Of a DNA stretch of 64,000 nt, positions 9,404 through 17,623 are shown in pieces; the stretch's first letter is position 1; each line of letters starts with the position of its first letter. The position numbers were made by a program, and so were the translations under genes. The stretch is from Sphingomonas mucosissima (GTDB lineage Bacteria; Pseudomonadota; Alphaproteobacteria; Sphingomonadales; Sphingomonadaceae). Below the pieces are notes generated by a model, which saw nothing but the letters and a program-made list of their open reading frames with translations, was not told where the DNA came from and searched no databases. Location of the stretch: NCBI RefSeq assembly GCF_002197665.1, contig NZ_NBBJ01000004.1, forward strand, positions 230,643 through 294,642. Direction: 5' to 3'.

Positions 9404-9949
9404 TCACCACCCCTGCACAGCCTCCGGATCGGACAGCGCGACTAGTCGGCGCGCAGCGCGGCGCGCAAACGCGAGGGTGCATTTCTTCCTAGCGTGCGTG
9501 TTCATCGGCTCGGTACGCGCTTCGCGCACCACCGCCGCATCGTAACGGTCCGCCACAATCAGGCCGGTCCGCTCCGGCAAGAACGCTTCGCTGGCGATCG
9601 GCGTATGGTCGAACCCCGCAGGAACGGCCCAGAAGAAGCGATCGCAATGCGGCAGGTAATCCTGCCACTTGTTGTCGCCCACCAGATCGGCACGGGAGAC
9701 CTTGATCTCGACGATGGTGATCTGCCCGCGCGCATCAAGCGCCATCAGATCGACCCGCCGGCCACCGTCCAGCGGCACTTCCTGCATCGCGATCAGCTCA
9801 TGACGCAGCAATAGGCGGGTGACGCCGCGGGCGACATCCGCAGCGCACAGCGGCGAGGATGGATCATCAACGCAAGAAGCGGGCGTGGTCAGCACGCCCG
9901 CTTCATAGAACAATTGGGGAACGATGAAAAGGTGGCGCCGCGCTGCCAA
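9404..9949 (-). CDS. mmcB: MmcB family DNA repair protein
   Basis: Putative PD-(D/E)XK-fold nuclease of the MmcB family, described in Caulobacter as induced by DNA damage. The core reads RRVDLMALDARGQITIVEIKVSRAD, i.e. the D...E-x-K catalytic pattern, followed by DNKWQDYLPHCDRFFWAVPAGF, a family signature. The longest frame starts at a TTG at 9949 (181 aa); a GTG at 9895 would give 163 aa and a more family-like start just before ADVARGVTRLL, so the N-terminus is uncertain. Stands alone between the carboxylase cluster and a cell wall hydrolase. No LexA-type operator could be confirmed by eye. Confidence 0.82.
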   Translation of the reverse strand: MAARRHLFIVPQLFYEAGVLTTPASCVDDPSSPLCAADVARGVTRLLLRHELIAMQEVPLDGGRRVDLMALDARGQITIVEIKVSRADLVGDNKWQDYLPHCDRFFWAVPAGFDHTPIASEAFLPERTGLIVADRYDAAVVREARTEPMNTHARKKCTLAFARRAARRLVALSDPEAVQGW

Positions 9950-9970
9950 GCACGCGCGCGCCGCCTGCCG

Positions 9971-10588
9971 TCAACGCCAGAAGATGTGGTTACCGATCGT
10001 GGCCACCTTGGTCAGCCCCGAGCCGGGCGCGCGACCACGATTGAAATACAGGGCACGGTCAGCTTCGCTGTCCCACGCGTCTGCCAGCGCGACCTTCGCC
10101 ACGGCGACGGCCGTGCGATAGTAGCGGCTGTCCTCGTTGATCTGAGGAATGCGACCGCCGCGGACGAAGCCGAACTGGCCGCGCTGCGTCACCACTTCAC
10201 AGATGTCGGCCGGGAAACGGCCCGACTTGGAGCGATTGATGATCACATCGGCCACCGCAAGCTGGCCGGACAGCGGCTCGCCCTTGGATTCGTAGAAGAT
10301 CGCGCCGGCGAGGCACTGGATCGCCTCGTCATCGCCATCATGCGTCGACTGCGCGGCGACAGCGGCCGCAAGTGTCGGATATGCAACCGAATCGCCAATC
10401 GCGAGTTCATCGCTATCGAAGCCAGTCGGCTGTGAAACTGTTGTCGGTGTCACCGAAGACACCGCTGGGCTGGACTGAGGGAGCATTTGCTCAACCCCGG
10501 CAGCCAGGCCGGCCGTGCTCTGCGCACTAAGGCCGAGGAAAGAGATCGTCATGGCTACGGCGGCCGCAGCCCGCGAGAAAAAGGTCAT
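9971..10588 (-). CDS. SleB/CwlJ-type cell wall hydrolase
   Basis: 205 aa exported protein with an N-terminal signal sequence (about 1-30) and a Ser/Thr/Pro-rich linker, then a Hydrolase_2 domain from about 85: CLAGAIFYESKGEPLSGQLAVADVIINR, with the conserved YESKGE glutamate and GQ...V..V..NR pattern. This family hydrolyses peptidoglycan or its stem region; in proteobacteria it is usually a vegetative wall-remodelling enzyme, not a germination enzyme. The C-terminus ends at the W-R typical of the family, so it appears complete. The 170 bp upstream are intergenic and probably hold its promoter. Confidence 0.88.
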   Translation of the reverse strand: MTFFSRAAAAVAMTISFLGLSAQSTAGLAAGVEQMLPQSSPAVSSVTPTTVSQPTGFDSDELAIGDSVAYPTLAAAVAAQSTHDGDDEAIQCLAGAIFYESKGEPLSGQLAVADVIINRSKSGRFPADICEVVTQRGQFGFVRGGRIPQINEDSRYYRTAVAVAKVALADAWDSEADRALYFNRGRAPGSGLTKVATIGNHIFWR

Positions 10589-10758
10589 CGTCCACTATCA
10601 AGGGCGGTGGGTACGCGGACACGATCCGGCGTTCAAAAAATGAACAGCGATCGGCCGGGATCCCCCCCGACTGCGTCACCATTGCGGATCGCACCCGCCG
10701 CGGCACAACGCGAAACTTCGATGAACAGGGCATCGCCATACCCCACTCATTTCGTCAA

Positions 10759-11085
10759 TTATGGCAGGATCGTTTCAGCGGCGAACCGTTGGGAGTCCGC
10801 GATATCCAGAGCCACGACCCATAAATCGGGGTCATTCCGACGACGGCGTTGCCAGTAATCATCGAGCGATTCGCCACTGCCGGCCTTCGGCCCGCTTGGC
10901 ACCAAGGTATCCTGGCCGTCCGCGCCGATGCCGCGTTCCACGAGGCGGTCTTCGCGCTCCAGAATCACCAGGATCGCGCCGGCGTCCGCGTCACCACGCG
11001 CGCGGATCACCGCAATCCCGCCGCCGTCGTTGACCCGCCGCAGCAATGCCGAGACGATGAGGTGCGTGGGCAGTCGCCCGTTCAC
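10759..11085 (-). CDS. DUF1491 family protein
   Basis: 108 aa, cytoplasmic, no signal or membrane segment. The sequence LPTHLIVSALLRRVNDGGGIAVIRARGDADAGAI, the VILERE strand and the C-terminal DPDLWVVALDI segment match the alphaproteobacterial DUF1491 family, whose function is unknown. It starts with GTG at 11085, overlapping the thioesterase stop as GTGA, so it is the distal gene of a ptsN-thioesterase-DUF1491 operon. Confidence 0.83.
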   Translation of the reverse strand: MNGRLPTHLIVSALLRRVNDGGGIAVIRARGDADAGAILVILEREDRLVERGIGADGQDTLVPSGPKAGSGESLDDYWQRRRRNDPDLWVVALDIADSQRFAAETILP

Positions 11086-11543
11086 GCGAACCGATAACCC
11101 GGCAGTGACGCGAGCGCGATGCGGCTGCGCATGAACGTGCCGGTGCCGCGCGCCACCTCTTCGCCGCGCCGGGTGATCAGACGGGCATCGCCGACGAACA
11201 CGCGCCGCTGGCCGCTGATCCAGCGTCCCTCCGCAATCACCGGCCCAGCAGAGAGCGGGCGGGTGAGGAGCAGATTGAACTGTGTGGTCAGCAGGAAGCG
11301 ATCGGTGATGAGGCTGTTGCAGGCATAGAACGCCGCATCGTCCAGCATCTTGAAATAGGAGGTGCCGTGCGCGGCGCCCGCTGCGTGGAAATGCGCGGGC
11401 ACGATCTCGAAGCTGATCCGTGCCACGCCCGGCTCCGGGATCTCCAGCGTGGATGCGAACAGCTGGTTGATCGGCGCGGCGGCATACAGCGATTCCAGCG
11501 CGCGATGGTGGGCGTCGGCGCCTTCAGGCCGCGTCACGCGCAT
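11082..11543 (-). CDS. PaaI-like hotdog-fold acyl-CoA thioesterase
   Basis: 153 aa from the ATG at 11543. Hotdog-fold signature: HAAGAAHGTSYFKMLDDAAFYACNS, where the helix after the HG(T) turn carries the Asp-Asp pair, followed by the LLTTQFNLLLTRPLSAGPVIAEGRW strands and a C-terminal VARGTGTFMRS strand. Likely hydrolyses aryl- or acyl-CoA thioesters; the substrate is not readable. The first 20 nt overlap the end of ptsN in another frame; a GTG at 11537 is an alternative start. Coupled to DUF1491 downstream by a 4-nt overlap. Confidence 0.85.
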   Translation of the reverse strand: MRVTRPEGADAHHRALESLYAAAPINQLFASTLEIPEPGVARISFEIVPAHFHAAGAAHGTSYFKMLDDAAFYACNSLITDRFLLTTQFNLLLTRPLSAGPVIAEGRWISGQRRVFVGDARLITRRGEEVARGTGTFMRSRIALASLPGYRFA

Positions 11544-12003
11544 TCCCCGTGTCGTCCGATGTGAGCAGCGCATAGATCGCATCGCGCGAGCCAGCGCCGC
11601 GCAGCTTGGCGACAAACCCGCGATCGCGCAGCCGGTTCGACACGCGCGCCAGCGCCTTTAAATGATCGGCGCCGGCGCCCACAGGCGACAGGATCGCCAC
11701 CACCAGATCGACGGGCATGTCGTCGACCGCCTGAAACTCGACCGGCTGCGCGAGGCGCGCGATCATGATCACGATGCGCGGCAGCCCCTCGATGCGTGCA
11801 TGCGGCAAGGCGACGCCGCCGCCAAAGCCGGTCGAGCCCAGCTTCTCGCGGTCGGCGAGCGCCCCCGCGACCTTCCCCGCGTCGAGCGCCAGCGTGGCGA
11901 CGGCCAGCGCGCCCAGCTGCTGGAACAACATCTTCTTGTTGCTTGCCGACACCCCGACCGCAATCAGATCGGGGTGCAGCAGATCGCTCAAATCACTAGG
12001 CAT
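11524..12003 (-). CDS. ptsN: PTS IIA-like nitrogen regulatory protein
   Basis: EIIA-Ntr of the nitrogen phosphotransferase system: receives phosphate from NPr and modulates potassium uptake, sensor kinases or metabolic enzymes. 159 aa with the active-site histidine in GVALPHARIEGL and the GAGADHLKALARVSNRLRD helix near the C-terminus. The gene follows the ribosome hibernation factor by 13 nt, the same arrangement as the rpoN-hpf-ptsN order of many proteobacteria, although rpoN itself is not here. Overlaps the thioesterase by 20 nt. Confidence 0.93.
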   Translation of the reverse strand: MPSDLSDLLHPDLIAVGVSASNKKMLFQQLGALAVATLALDAGKVAGALADREKLGSTGFGGGVALPHARIEGLPRIVIMIARLAQPVEFQAVDDMPVDLVVAILSPVGAGADHLKALARVSNRLRDRGFVAKLRGAGSRDAIYALLTSDDTGNARDAA

Positions 12004-12016
12004 GACGTACCGGCGT

Positions 12017-12610
12017 TTACCCCGCGCGCTGCGGTTCGACCCAACCGATCGTCCCGTCGCCGCGGCGATAGACCATGTTGTACGCGCCCGTCCCGCTATT
12101 CTTGAACAACAGCGCCGACGTGTTGCGCAGATCGAGCATCATCACCGCATCCGACACCGTTGCATCGGGCACATCGACGCGAGTTTCGGCGATGATCAGC
12201 GGCGCGTCGGGCTCTTCCTCCTCGTTGATGCGCTCGGCGAACAGGGTGTAACCGGCGTTGTCGAAATTGTCGTAGGCGACGCTTTCCGCCAGCGCCTGCA
12301 CTTCGCCCGCGTTGCGATCCTTCAGGCGGCGCATGTAGCGGCGCAGCTGCTTTTCGATCTTCTCCGCCGCACCATCAAAGGCGAGATGCGCGTCATGGGC
12401 ATCATGGCGCCCCTTCAGAACCAATCCCTGCATCACGTGAACGACGATGTCGCAGCCGAAACCCGCGTCGTGCGGCCCCTTGCCGAACGTTACCTGCGCC
12501 GAGATCGCGCGACTGAAATACTTGTCTGCGATGCCCTGCAGTCGGGTGTCGACATGATCCTTCAGCGCGTCGCCCGTTTCGACCTGGTGACCAGAGATGC
12601 GGATATCCAT
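12017..12610 (-). CDS. hpf: Ribosome hibernation-promoting factor, long form
   Basis: Binds the decoding region of the 30S subunit and promotes 100S dimer formation in stationary phase. 197 aa: N-terminal RaiA/YfiA domain (DIRISGHQVETGDALKDHV) with the basic IEKQLRRYMRRLKDR helix at about 85-100, an acidic linker (NEEEEPDAP), and a C-terminal dimerisation domain ending in NMVYRRGDGTIGWVEP. The length marks the long, self-dimerising form. The ATG at 12610 has GGAGAATAGG upstream and gives the family start; the longer open frame to 12655 is not supported. Confidence 0.94.
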   Translation of the reverse strand: MDIRISGHQVETGDALKDHVDTRLQGIADKYFSRAISAQVTFGKGPHDAGFGCDIVVHVMQGLVLKGRHDAHDAHLAFDGAAEKIEKQLRRYMRRLKDRNAGEVQALAESVAYDNFDNAGYTLFAERINEEEEPDAPLIIAETRVDVPDATVSDAVMMLDLRNTSALLFKNSGTGAYNMVYRRGDGTIGWVEPQRAG

Positions 12611-12661
12611 CGACCTATTCTCCATTGGCTGGTCCGGCGTGATGTGCCGGAGCATTGGGCG

Positions 12662-13348
12662 TCAACCGGACGCCTCGGCCCCCCAAAGCGGATTCTTTAC
12701 CCTCGTCATGAACGCGGCATGCGCACTAAGTTCCTCAGCAGTCGGGGCGAAATGACGCGGCGGGCGGGCAACGCGCGGTGCCGCCGCCTCCAGGTTCACC
12801 TCTTCCACGACGAGATCGCTGACCAGCGACAGGCCGATCTGGCGGCCGCCGCGCAGCTCGACATAGACCTGCGCCAGCAATTGCGCGTCGAGCAAGGCGC
12901 CGTGCAGCACGCGATGCGAGCGATCGATCCCGTAGCGTGAGCACAAGGCGTCCAGCGTGAGCTTCGCGCCGGGATGCCGCTGCTTGGCGATCGCCAGCGT
13001 ATCGATCATGCGGCTCATGCAGATCACGTCGCGGCCGCAGCGGCCAAGCTCGCCGTTCAGGAAGCCGAAGTCGAAGGAGGCGTTGTGCGCAATCAGCGGT
13101 GCGTCACCGATAAAGGCGATCAGTTCCTCCGCAACGGCGTGGAACAGGGGCTTGTCGGCGAGGAAGGCATCGGAGAGGCCATGAACCGCGAGTGCGCCCG
13201 GCGGCATTGCGCGCTCCGGGTGGAAATAAGCGTGAAAGGTGCGGCCGGTCTCGACCCGGTTGACCAGCTCGACGCAGCCGATCTCGACCATGCGATCCTC
13301 GCCAAAGGTGAAGCCGGTGGTCTCGGTGTCGAAAACGATCTCGCGCAT
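12662..13348 (-). CDS. dnaQ: DNA polymerase III epsilon subunit (proofreading exonuclease)
   Basis: 3'-5' exonuclease of the replicative polymerase core. 228 aa from the ATG at 13348, giving the standard start REIVFDTETTG with ExoI catalytic Asp7 and Glu9; ExoII is AHNASFDFGFLN and ExoIII is HGALLDAQLLAQVY. The C-terminal tail, which binds the alpha subunit, is present. It follows coaE by 8 nt, an order (maf-aroE-coaE-dnaQ) widely kept next to alphaproteobacterial origins. An upstream extension of 12 codons overlaps coaE and is not used. Confidence 0.95.
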   Translation of the reverse strand: MREIVFDTETTGFTFGEDRMVEIGCVELVNRVETGRTFHAYFHPERAMPPGALAVHGLSDAFLADKPLFHAVAEELIAFIGDAPLIAHNASFDFGFLNGELGRCGRDVICMSRMIDTLAIAKQRHPGAKLTLDALCSRYGIDRSHRVLHGALLDAQLLAQVYVELRGGRQIGLSLVSDLVVEEVNLEAAAPRVARPPRHFAPTAEELSAHAAFMTRVKNPLWGAEASG

Positions 13349-13356
13349 CGGGAAGT

Positions 13357-13950
13357 TTATCGGCCTTCCGCGCCCTGGAGGCAAGCGATCACCCGGCGGA
13401 CATGGGCGCGGGTTTCCTCCAGCGGCACGTCCGTCGGGATGACGAAATCGGCGTGCGCGCGCTTCTCTTCATCGGGCACTTGGCGGGCGAGGATCGCATC
13501 GAACTTGCCCTCGCTCATGCCCGGGCGCTGAAGCGTGCGGGCGCGCTGCACATCGGGGGCGGCGGAGACCACCGCCACCTTGTCCATCGCACGCTGACCG
13601 CCGGTTTCGAACAACAAGGGCACATCGAAGACGACAACAGGCGCGACGGCATGTTTGGTCAGAAAGGCGGCGCGTTCTTCGCCAACGGCGGGGTGGACGA
13701 TCGCCTCCAGCGCCTTCATCGCGGCATCATCGCCGAGCACCGCTTCGGCCAGCGCGGTGCGGTTCACTCCCCCCTCCCCGGTCGTGCCGGGAAAGCGCGC
13801 TTCGATCGCCGCCACCACGCGGCCCGCCGGGCCTTGCAGCTTGTGCACCTCGGCATCGGCATCGAAGACAGGGATGCCTTCATCGGCGAACATCTTGGCG
13901 ACGGTCGATTTGCCCATGCCGATCGATCCGGTGAGCCCGAGCTTGATCAT
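13357..13950 (-). CDS. coaE: Dephospho-CoA kinase
   Basis: Final step of coenzyme A synthesis: phosphorylates the 3'-hydroxyl of dephospho-CoA. 197 aa with P-loop GSIGMGKST (8-16), the FDADAEVHKL substrate segment and VVVFDVPLLFETGG lid region. Normal length for the family. Lies 21 nt after aroE and 8 nt before dnaQ in a single-direction run; all genes from ppsR to dnaQ are probably one transcript. Confidence 0.95.
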   Translation of the reverse strand: MIKLGLTGSIGMGKSTVAKMFADEGIPVFDADAEVHKLQGPAGRVVAAIEARFPGTTGEGGVNRTALAEAVLGDDAAMKALEAIVHPAVGEERAAFLTKHAVAPVVVFDVPLLFETGGQRAMDKVAVVSAAPDVQRARTLQRPGMSEGKFDAILARQVPDEEKRAHADFVIPTDVPLEETRAHVRRVIACLQGAEGR

Positions 13951-13971
13951 CGTTCTGTCCCCTCCCTTTCT

Positions 13972-14844
13972 TCAGGCAAGCAGGCGCTCGCGCAGCTCAC
14001 CATCGTAGTCGCGCGGGGCGGGTTGGCCGAAGAACAGCTCGAATGCCGCCGCTGCCTGGCCGACGAGCATTTCCAGCCCATCAATCGTTTCAAGCCCGCG
14101 CGCCTCGGCCGCATCGAGCAGGGGCGTGTGGAGCGGTGCATAGACGATGTCGTACACCACTGCTTCCGGCGGCAGGGGCAAGAGATCGAGGTCGAGCGGC
14201 GGCTGGCCTTCCATGCCGAGCGCGCTGGTGTTCACCAGTAGCCTTGCCTCGGGGAGGCGGGCGTCGAGCGGCAGCGCGTCGCCCTTCAGCCCGAAGCGGC
14301 TGAGCAGCGCCGCACCTTTCAGCGGCGAGCGGTTAAGGATCGTCACCTTGCCGACGTTCATGCGCGCCAGCGCAAAGAGCACCGCCCGCGCCGCGCCGCC
14401 GGCGCCGACGATCGCCACGGGCGCACCGGTGAGATCGAGATCGGCGATCGGGCCATAGAAGCCGGCCGCATCGGTGTTGGTGCCCAGCAGGCTGCCGTCT
14501 TCCTGACGAACAACGGTGTTCATCGCGCCGATACTGTCGCGCACGCCGCCGGGATCAGCGACGAGATCGAGCATCGCGACCTTGTGCGGGATGGTGACGT
14601 TGCACCCGCGCCAATTCGGATCGGCACGGCGCTGTTCGATGAACGCCGGCAAGTCGTCCGGTGTGACGTGCGTGGCGCGATAATCCGCATCGATCCCGAG
14701 CTTTTCCAGCCAGAAACGATGGATCAGCGGCGATTTGGAATGGCTGATCGGATCGCCGATCACCTCAGCATAGGGGCGGTCGGTTGCAGAAACCGCACGC
14801 GAATGTTGAGAAAGTTGAGACACTGGCGCTTCTTTTTCCATCAT
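13972..14844 (-). CDS. aroE: Shikimate dehydrogenase
   Basis: NADPH-dependent reduction of 3-dehydroshikimate in aromatic amino acid synthesis. 290 aa: SHSKSPLIHRFW substrate loop (about 34-45), catalytic lysine in NVTIPHK (Lys88), DAAGF and the nucleotide-binding AIVGAGGAARAV motif. The start at 14844 overlaps the Maf stop; the ATG three bases on is equally possible. The first 20 residues are an unusual polar extension before the conserved YAEVIGDPI start. Confidence 0.94.
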   Translation of the reverse strand: MMEKEAPVSQLSQHSRAVSATDRPYAEVIGDPISHSKSPLIHRFWLEKLGIDADYRATHVTPDDLPAFIEQRRADPNWRGCNVTIPHKVAMLDLVADPGGVRDSIGAMNTVVRQEDGSLLGTNTDAAGFYGPIADLDLTGAPVAIVGAGGAARAVLFALARMNVGKVTILNRSPLKGAALLSRFGLKGDALPLDARLPEARLLVNTSALGMEGQPPLDLDLLPLPPEAVVYDIVYAPLHTPLLDAAEARGLETIDGLEMLVGQAAAAFELFFGQPAPRDYDGELRERLLA

Positions 14845-15443
14845 GCGCCCAGCACCTGCCGCTCGCGCAAATAGCCGAGCAGCGGCAGCAGCGGCATGCC
14901 GAGCACGGTGAACTGGCTACCCTCCACGCGGCTGAACAATTGCACGCCCGGCCCCTCGATCCTGTAGCAGCCGACGCATCCTGATATCGCCGGCCATTCG
15001 GCATCAAGATAGGCCTCGATGAAGCCGTAGGACAGCGGGCGCACGAACATGCGTGCCTTGTCGACGTGGCGCCAGACGGGGCGGCCGCCCTCGGCGATGA
15101 CCGCCGCGCTGACGAGATCGTGCCGCTTGCCCGACATCATCGCGAGATGTTCGGCCGCCTGAGCACGATCGCGCGGCTTGGAGAGGATCGTGCCATCGTC
15201 GAGCACGGCGAGACTGTCCGATCCGAGCACCAGCGCCTGCGGATTGCGCTGCGACACCTTGAGCGCCTTCAGCTCGGCCAGCGCATCGGCGAGATCGCGC
15301 GGCGGGATCGCGCCGAGCGCTGCCTTGGCGGCATCCTCGTCCACCATCGCGGGCTGCGCCTCGAAGGGGACGCCGGCGGCGTCGAGCATCGCGCGGCGCG
15401 AGGCGGATTGCGAGGCGAGGACAAGTTTCAACGGTTCGCTCAC
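14841..15443 (-). CDS. maf: Maf family nucleoside triphosphate pyrophosphatase
   Basis: House-cleaning pyrophosphatase that hydrolyses modified or non-canonical nucleoside triphosphates. 200 aa with the LASQSASRRAML nucleotide-binding start, LGSDSLAVLDDG (catalytic-base Asp region), SKPRDRAQAAEHLAMMSGKRH and the C-terminal CVGCYRIEGPGVQLF segment. The start is GTG at 15443, overlapping the ppsR stop by 4 nt (GTGA), and its own stop overlaps aroE, so translation is coupled through the three genes. Confidence 0.92.
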   Translation of the reverse strand: MSEPLKLVLASQSASRRAMLDAAGVPFEAQPAMVDEDAAKAALGAIPPRDLADALAELKALKVSQRNPQALVLGSDSLAVLDDGTILSKPRDRAQAAEHLAMMSGKRHDLVSAAVIAEGGRPVWRHVDKARMFVRPLSYGFIEAYLDAEWPAISGCVGCYRIEGPGVQLFSRVEGSQFTVLGMPLLPLLGYLRERQVLGA

Positions 15444-16273
15444 GGTTCGATCATTCCCGGCCTGTCACCACGCTGATTGAAGAGGGAGATGATCGCCGCG
15501 GCGGTTTCCTCGATCGACCGCCGCGTCACGTCGATCACCGGCCAGCCATTGTCGGAGAACATGCGTCGGGCATAGGCGAGCTCGCGGGTGACGGCTTCCT
15601 GATCGACATAGGACGTCTCGGGCGCCTGGTTGAGCGACAGCAAGCGATTGCGCCGCACCTGGATCAAGCGATCGGGGCTGGTGGTGAGCCCGACGATCAA
15701 GGGCTTGCTGAGCGTGTAGAGCGTTTCGGGCGGCGGGCTTTCCACCACGATCGGGATGTTCGCCACCTTGAAGCCGCGATTGGCGAGATAGATCGACGTC
15801 GGCGTCTTGGAAGAACGGGACACGCCGGCGAGGACGATATCCGCCTCCTCCCATTCCTCCCACAGCACGCCATCGTCATGCGCGATGGTGAACTGGATCG
15901 CATCGACGCGCGCGAAATAGGCGGCGTCGAGCACGTGCTGGCGCCCCGGCTTGTTCTTCGCGGTTTGGCCGAGCAGCGCGGAAAGCGCATCGTTCACCGG
16001 ATCGAGCGGCGCGACCATCGGCAGGCCGAGCGAGTGGCAGCGCTGCTCCAAGGCGTCGCGGGTGGCCGCATTCACCAAGGTGTAAATCACCAGACCCGGA
16101 TTTTGGGCGATTTCCTGCAGGATGCGATCGAGGTGCGCTTCCGTGCGCACCATGGGCCAGAAATGCCGCACCGTTTCGACATTGTCATATTGCGCGAGCG
16201 CGGCCTTGGCGATGTTCTCCAGCGTCTCGCCGGTGGAATCCGACAGGAGGTGCAGGTGCAGCTTCACCGTCAT
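15440..16273 (-). CDS. ppsR: Pyruvate,water dikinase regulatory protein (DUF299 bifunctional kinase/phosphorylase)
   Basis: ADP-dependent kinase and Pi-dependent phosphorylase that switches PEP synthase or pyruvate phosphate dikinase. 277 aa, with the family start KLHLHLLSDSTGETLE and P-loop GVSRSSKT (150-157), both diagnostic of DUF299. The open frame runs 86 codons further upstream, through the origin-like region, but shows no family similarity; the ATG at 16273 (or 16279) is the natural start, with AGG about 9 nt before the former. This is the gene known as RP001 in Rickettsia, which borders the origin with hemE in several alphaproteobacteria. Confidence 0.93.
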   Translation of the reverse strand: MTVKLHLHLLSDSTGETLENIAKAALAQYDNVETVRHFWPMVRTEAHLDRILQEIAQNPGLVIYTLVNAATRDALEQRCHSLGLPMVAPLDPVNDALSALLGQTAKNKPGRQHVLDAAYFARVDAIQFTIAHDDGVLWEEWEEADIVLAGVSRSSKTPTSIYLANRGFKVANIPIVVESPPPETLYTLSKPLIVGLTTSPDRLIQVRRNRLLSLNQAPETSYVDQEAVTRELAYARRMFSDNGWPVIDVTRRSIEETAAAIISLFNQRGDRPGMIEP

Positions 16274-16284
16274 GGGCATGAACC

Positions 16285-16293
16285 TGTGGATAA
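16285..16293 (-). promoter_or_regulatory. DnaA box, perfect
   Basis: TGTGGATAA on the plus strand is the exact complement of the TTATCCACA consensus. It lies 12 bp upstream of the ppsR start. Confidence 0.75.
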
Positions 16294-16364
16294 CATGGGG
16301 ACAGGCGCTAGCGTAACCTGCCCCGAGGGCCAAGCGGCAGTGCGCGCCGTGGAAAACCGATGAG

Positions 16365-16373
16365 TCATCCACA
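16365..16373 (+). promoter_or_regulatory. DnaA box, one mismatch
   Basis: TCATCCACA differs from TTATCCACA at position 2 only and overlaps a GANTC site at 16362-16366. Confidence 0.5.
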
Positions 16374-16395
16374 ATTAAATCCACGGGAGGCGATT

Positions 16396-16404
16396 TTATC
16401 CACA
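16396..16404 (+). promoter_or_regulatory. DnaA box, perfect
   Basis: Exact TTATCCACA, inside the AT-rich stretch GATTTTATCC, followed within 10-45 bp by four GANTC sites. Confidence 0.75.
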
Positions 16405-16561
16405 GCCTGTGTGAATCGTGAACGGTTGAATCGAATCCGCGGGAGTCTGCGGCGCTGCGGGCGTCAAGCTGTTGGCAATCGGGGGACGAACGCATAAGCC
16501 CCGCAACCAACGCGCCTACATCTACACACAACCATTCAGACTCTTTCTTTTGAGAAGAAGC

Positions 16562-17623
16562 ATGGACGCCCGAACCGATTCAAAACCTCTGCTGGGCGTG
16601 TTGAAAGGGCGGAAGCACGCGCGGCCACCGATGTGGTTCATGCGGCAGGCCGGGCGATACCTGCCCGAATATCGCGCGCTCCGGGCAGAGAAGGGCGGCT
16701 TCCTCGCGCTTGCGACCGATCCGGAAGCCGCAACGGAAGTGACGATCCAGCCGATCCGCCGCTTCGGCTTCGACGGCGCGATCCTGTTTTCCGACATCCT
16801 GATGGTTCCCTGGGCGCTGGGGCAGGACCTGACATTTGGCGCGGGCGAGGGGCCGCGGCTGACCCCGCGCCTGCTTGATGCGGCGCTGGGCTCGTTGCAG
16901 CCGGCCATGACCCGGCTCGATCCGGTCTATGCCACCGTTCGGCGCGTCGCCGCTGCACTGCCGAGCGAAACGACGTTCCTCGGGTTCGCCGGATCGCCCT
17001 GGACGGTTGCGACCTATATGGTGGCGGGGCAGGGATCGAAGGATCAGGCCGAGACGCGCGGGCTTGCCTATCGCGATCCGGCTGCGTTTGGCGCGATCAT
17101 CGATGCCATCGTGGCGCTGACCGTGGAGTATCTGTCCGGCCAGATCGAGGCCGGGGTCGAGGCGGTGCAATTGTTCGACAGCTGGGCCGGGACGCTATCC
17201 CCGGCGCAGTTCGAACGCTGGGTCATCGCGCCCAATGCGGCGATCGTGGCGGCGCTGAAGGCGCGGCACCCCGAGGTTCCGGTGATCGGCTTTCCCAAGG
17301 GGGCAGGCGGCAAGCTGCCGGCCTATGCCCGTGAGACCGGCGTGGATGCGCTGGGGCTGGACGAGACGGTTGATCCGGTCTGGGCGGATTCGGTGCTGCC
17401 GGAGGGGCTGCCGGTGCAGGGCAATCTCGATCCGCTGGCGCTGATCGCCGGCGGCGCGGCGCTGGACGGCGCGATCGACCGGATCCTGGCGGCGTTCGGC
17501 GAGCGGCCGCATGTCTTCAATCTTGGTCACGGCATCGACCAGCACACGCCCATCGCGCATGTCGAACAGGCGATCGCGCGGGTGCGATCGGGCGCGGCGA
17601 ACGCAGCAGGAGGGCAGGGCTGA
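16562..17623 (+). CDS. hemE: Uroporphyrinogen decarboxylase
   Basis: Converts uroporphyrinogen III to coproporphyrinogen III in heme synthesis; cytoplasmic. 353 aa with the N-terminal PPMWFMRQAGRYLPEYR signature (about 22-38), the catalytic aspartate region FSDILMVPWALGQ and the C-terminal NLGHGIDQHTP motif. The ATG at 16562 is preceded by GAGAAGAAG and gives the family start; a 30-codon upstream extension runs into the origin region and is rejected. First gene rightwards from the putative oriC; it couples to hemJ through TGATG. Confidence 0.96.
   Translation: MDARTDSKPLLGVLKGRKHARPPMWFMRQAGRYLPEYRALRAEKGGFLALATDPEAATEVTIQPIRRFGFDGAILFSDILMVPWALGQDLTFGAGEGPRLTPRLLDAALGSLQPAMTRLDPVYATVRRVAAALPSETTFLGFAGSPWTVATYMVAGQGSKDQAETRGLAYRDPAAFGAIIDAIVALTVEYLSGQIEAGVEAVQLFDSWAGTLSPAQFERWVIAPNAAIVAALKARHPEVPVIGFPKGAGGKLPAYARETGVDALGLDETVDPVWADSVLPEGLPVQGNLDPLALIAGGAALDGAIDRILAAFGERPHVFNLGHGIDQHTPIAHVEQAIARVRSGAANAAGGQG

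Larger units (their letters stand above)
16274..16561. other. oriC: Putative chromosomal replication origin (oriC)
   Basis: The 288 bp between the divergent ppsR and hemE genes. Seen in the sequence: two perfect DnaA boxes in opposite orientation (16285-16293 and 16396-16404), one single-mismatch box (16365-16373), AT-rich patches (ACAATTAAAT, GATTTTATCC) in otherwise GC-rich DNA, and GANTC sites at 16362, 16413, 16428, 16433, 16443 and 16539. From the literature: origins of Caulobacter and Rickettsia lie between hemE and this ppsR (RP001) homologue, beside the maf-aroE-coaE-dnaQ cluster that is also found here. Origin function is inferred. Confidence 0.78.

Noticed and set aside
16280..16531. 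Extension of ppsR across the intergenic region
   Set aside because: It would cover the DnaA boxes and has no similarity; DUF299 proteins start at about 16273.
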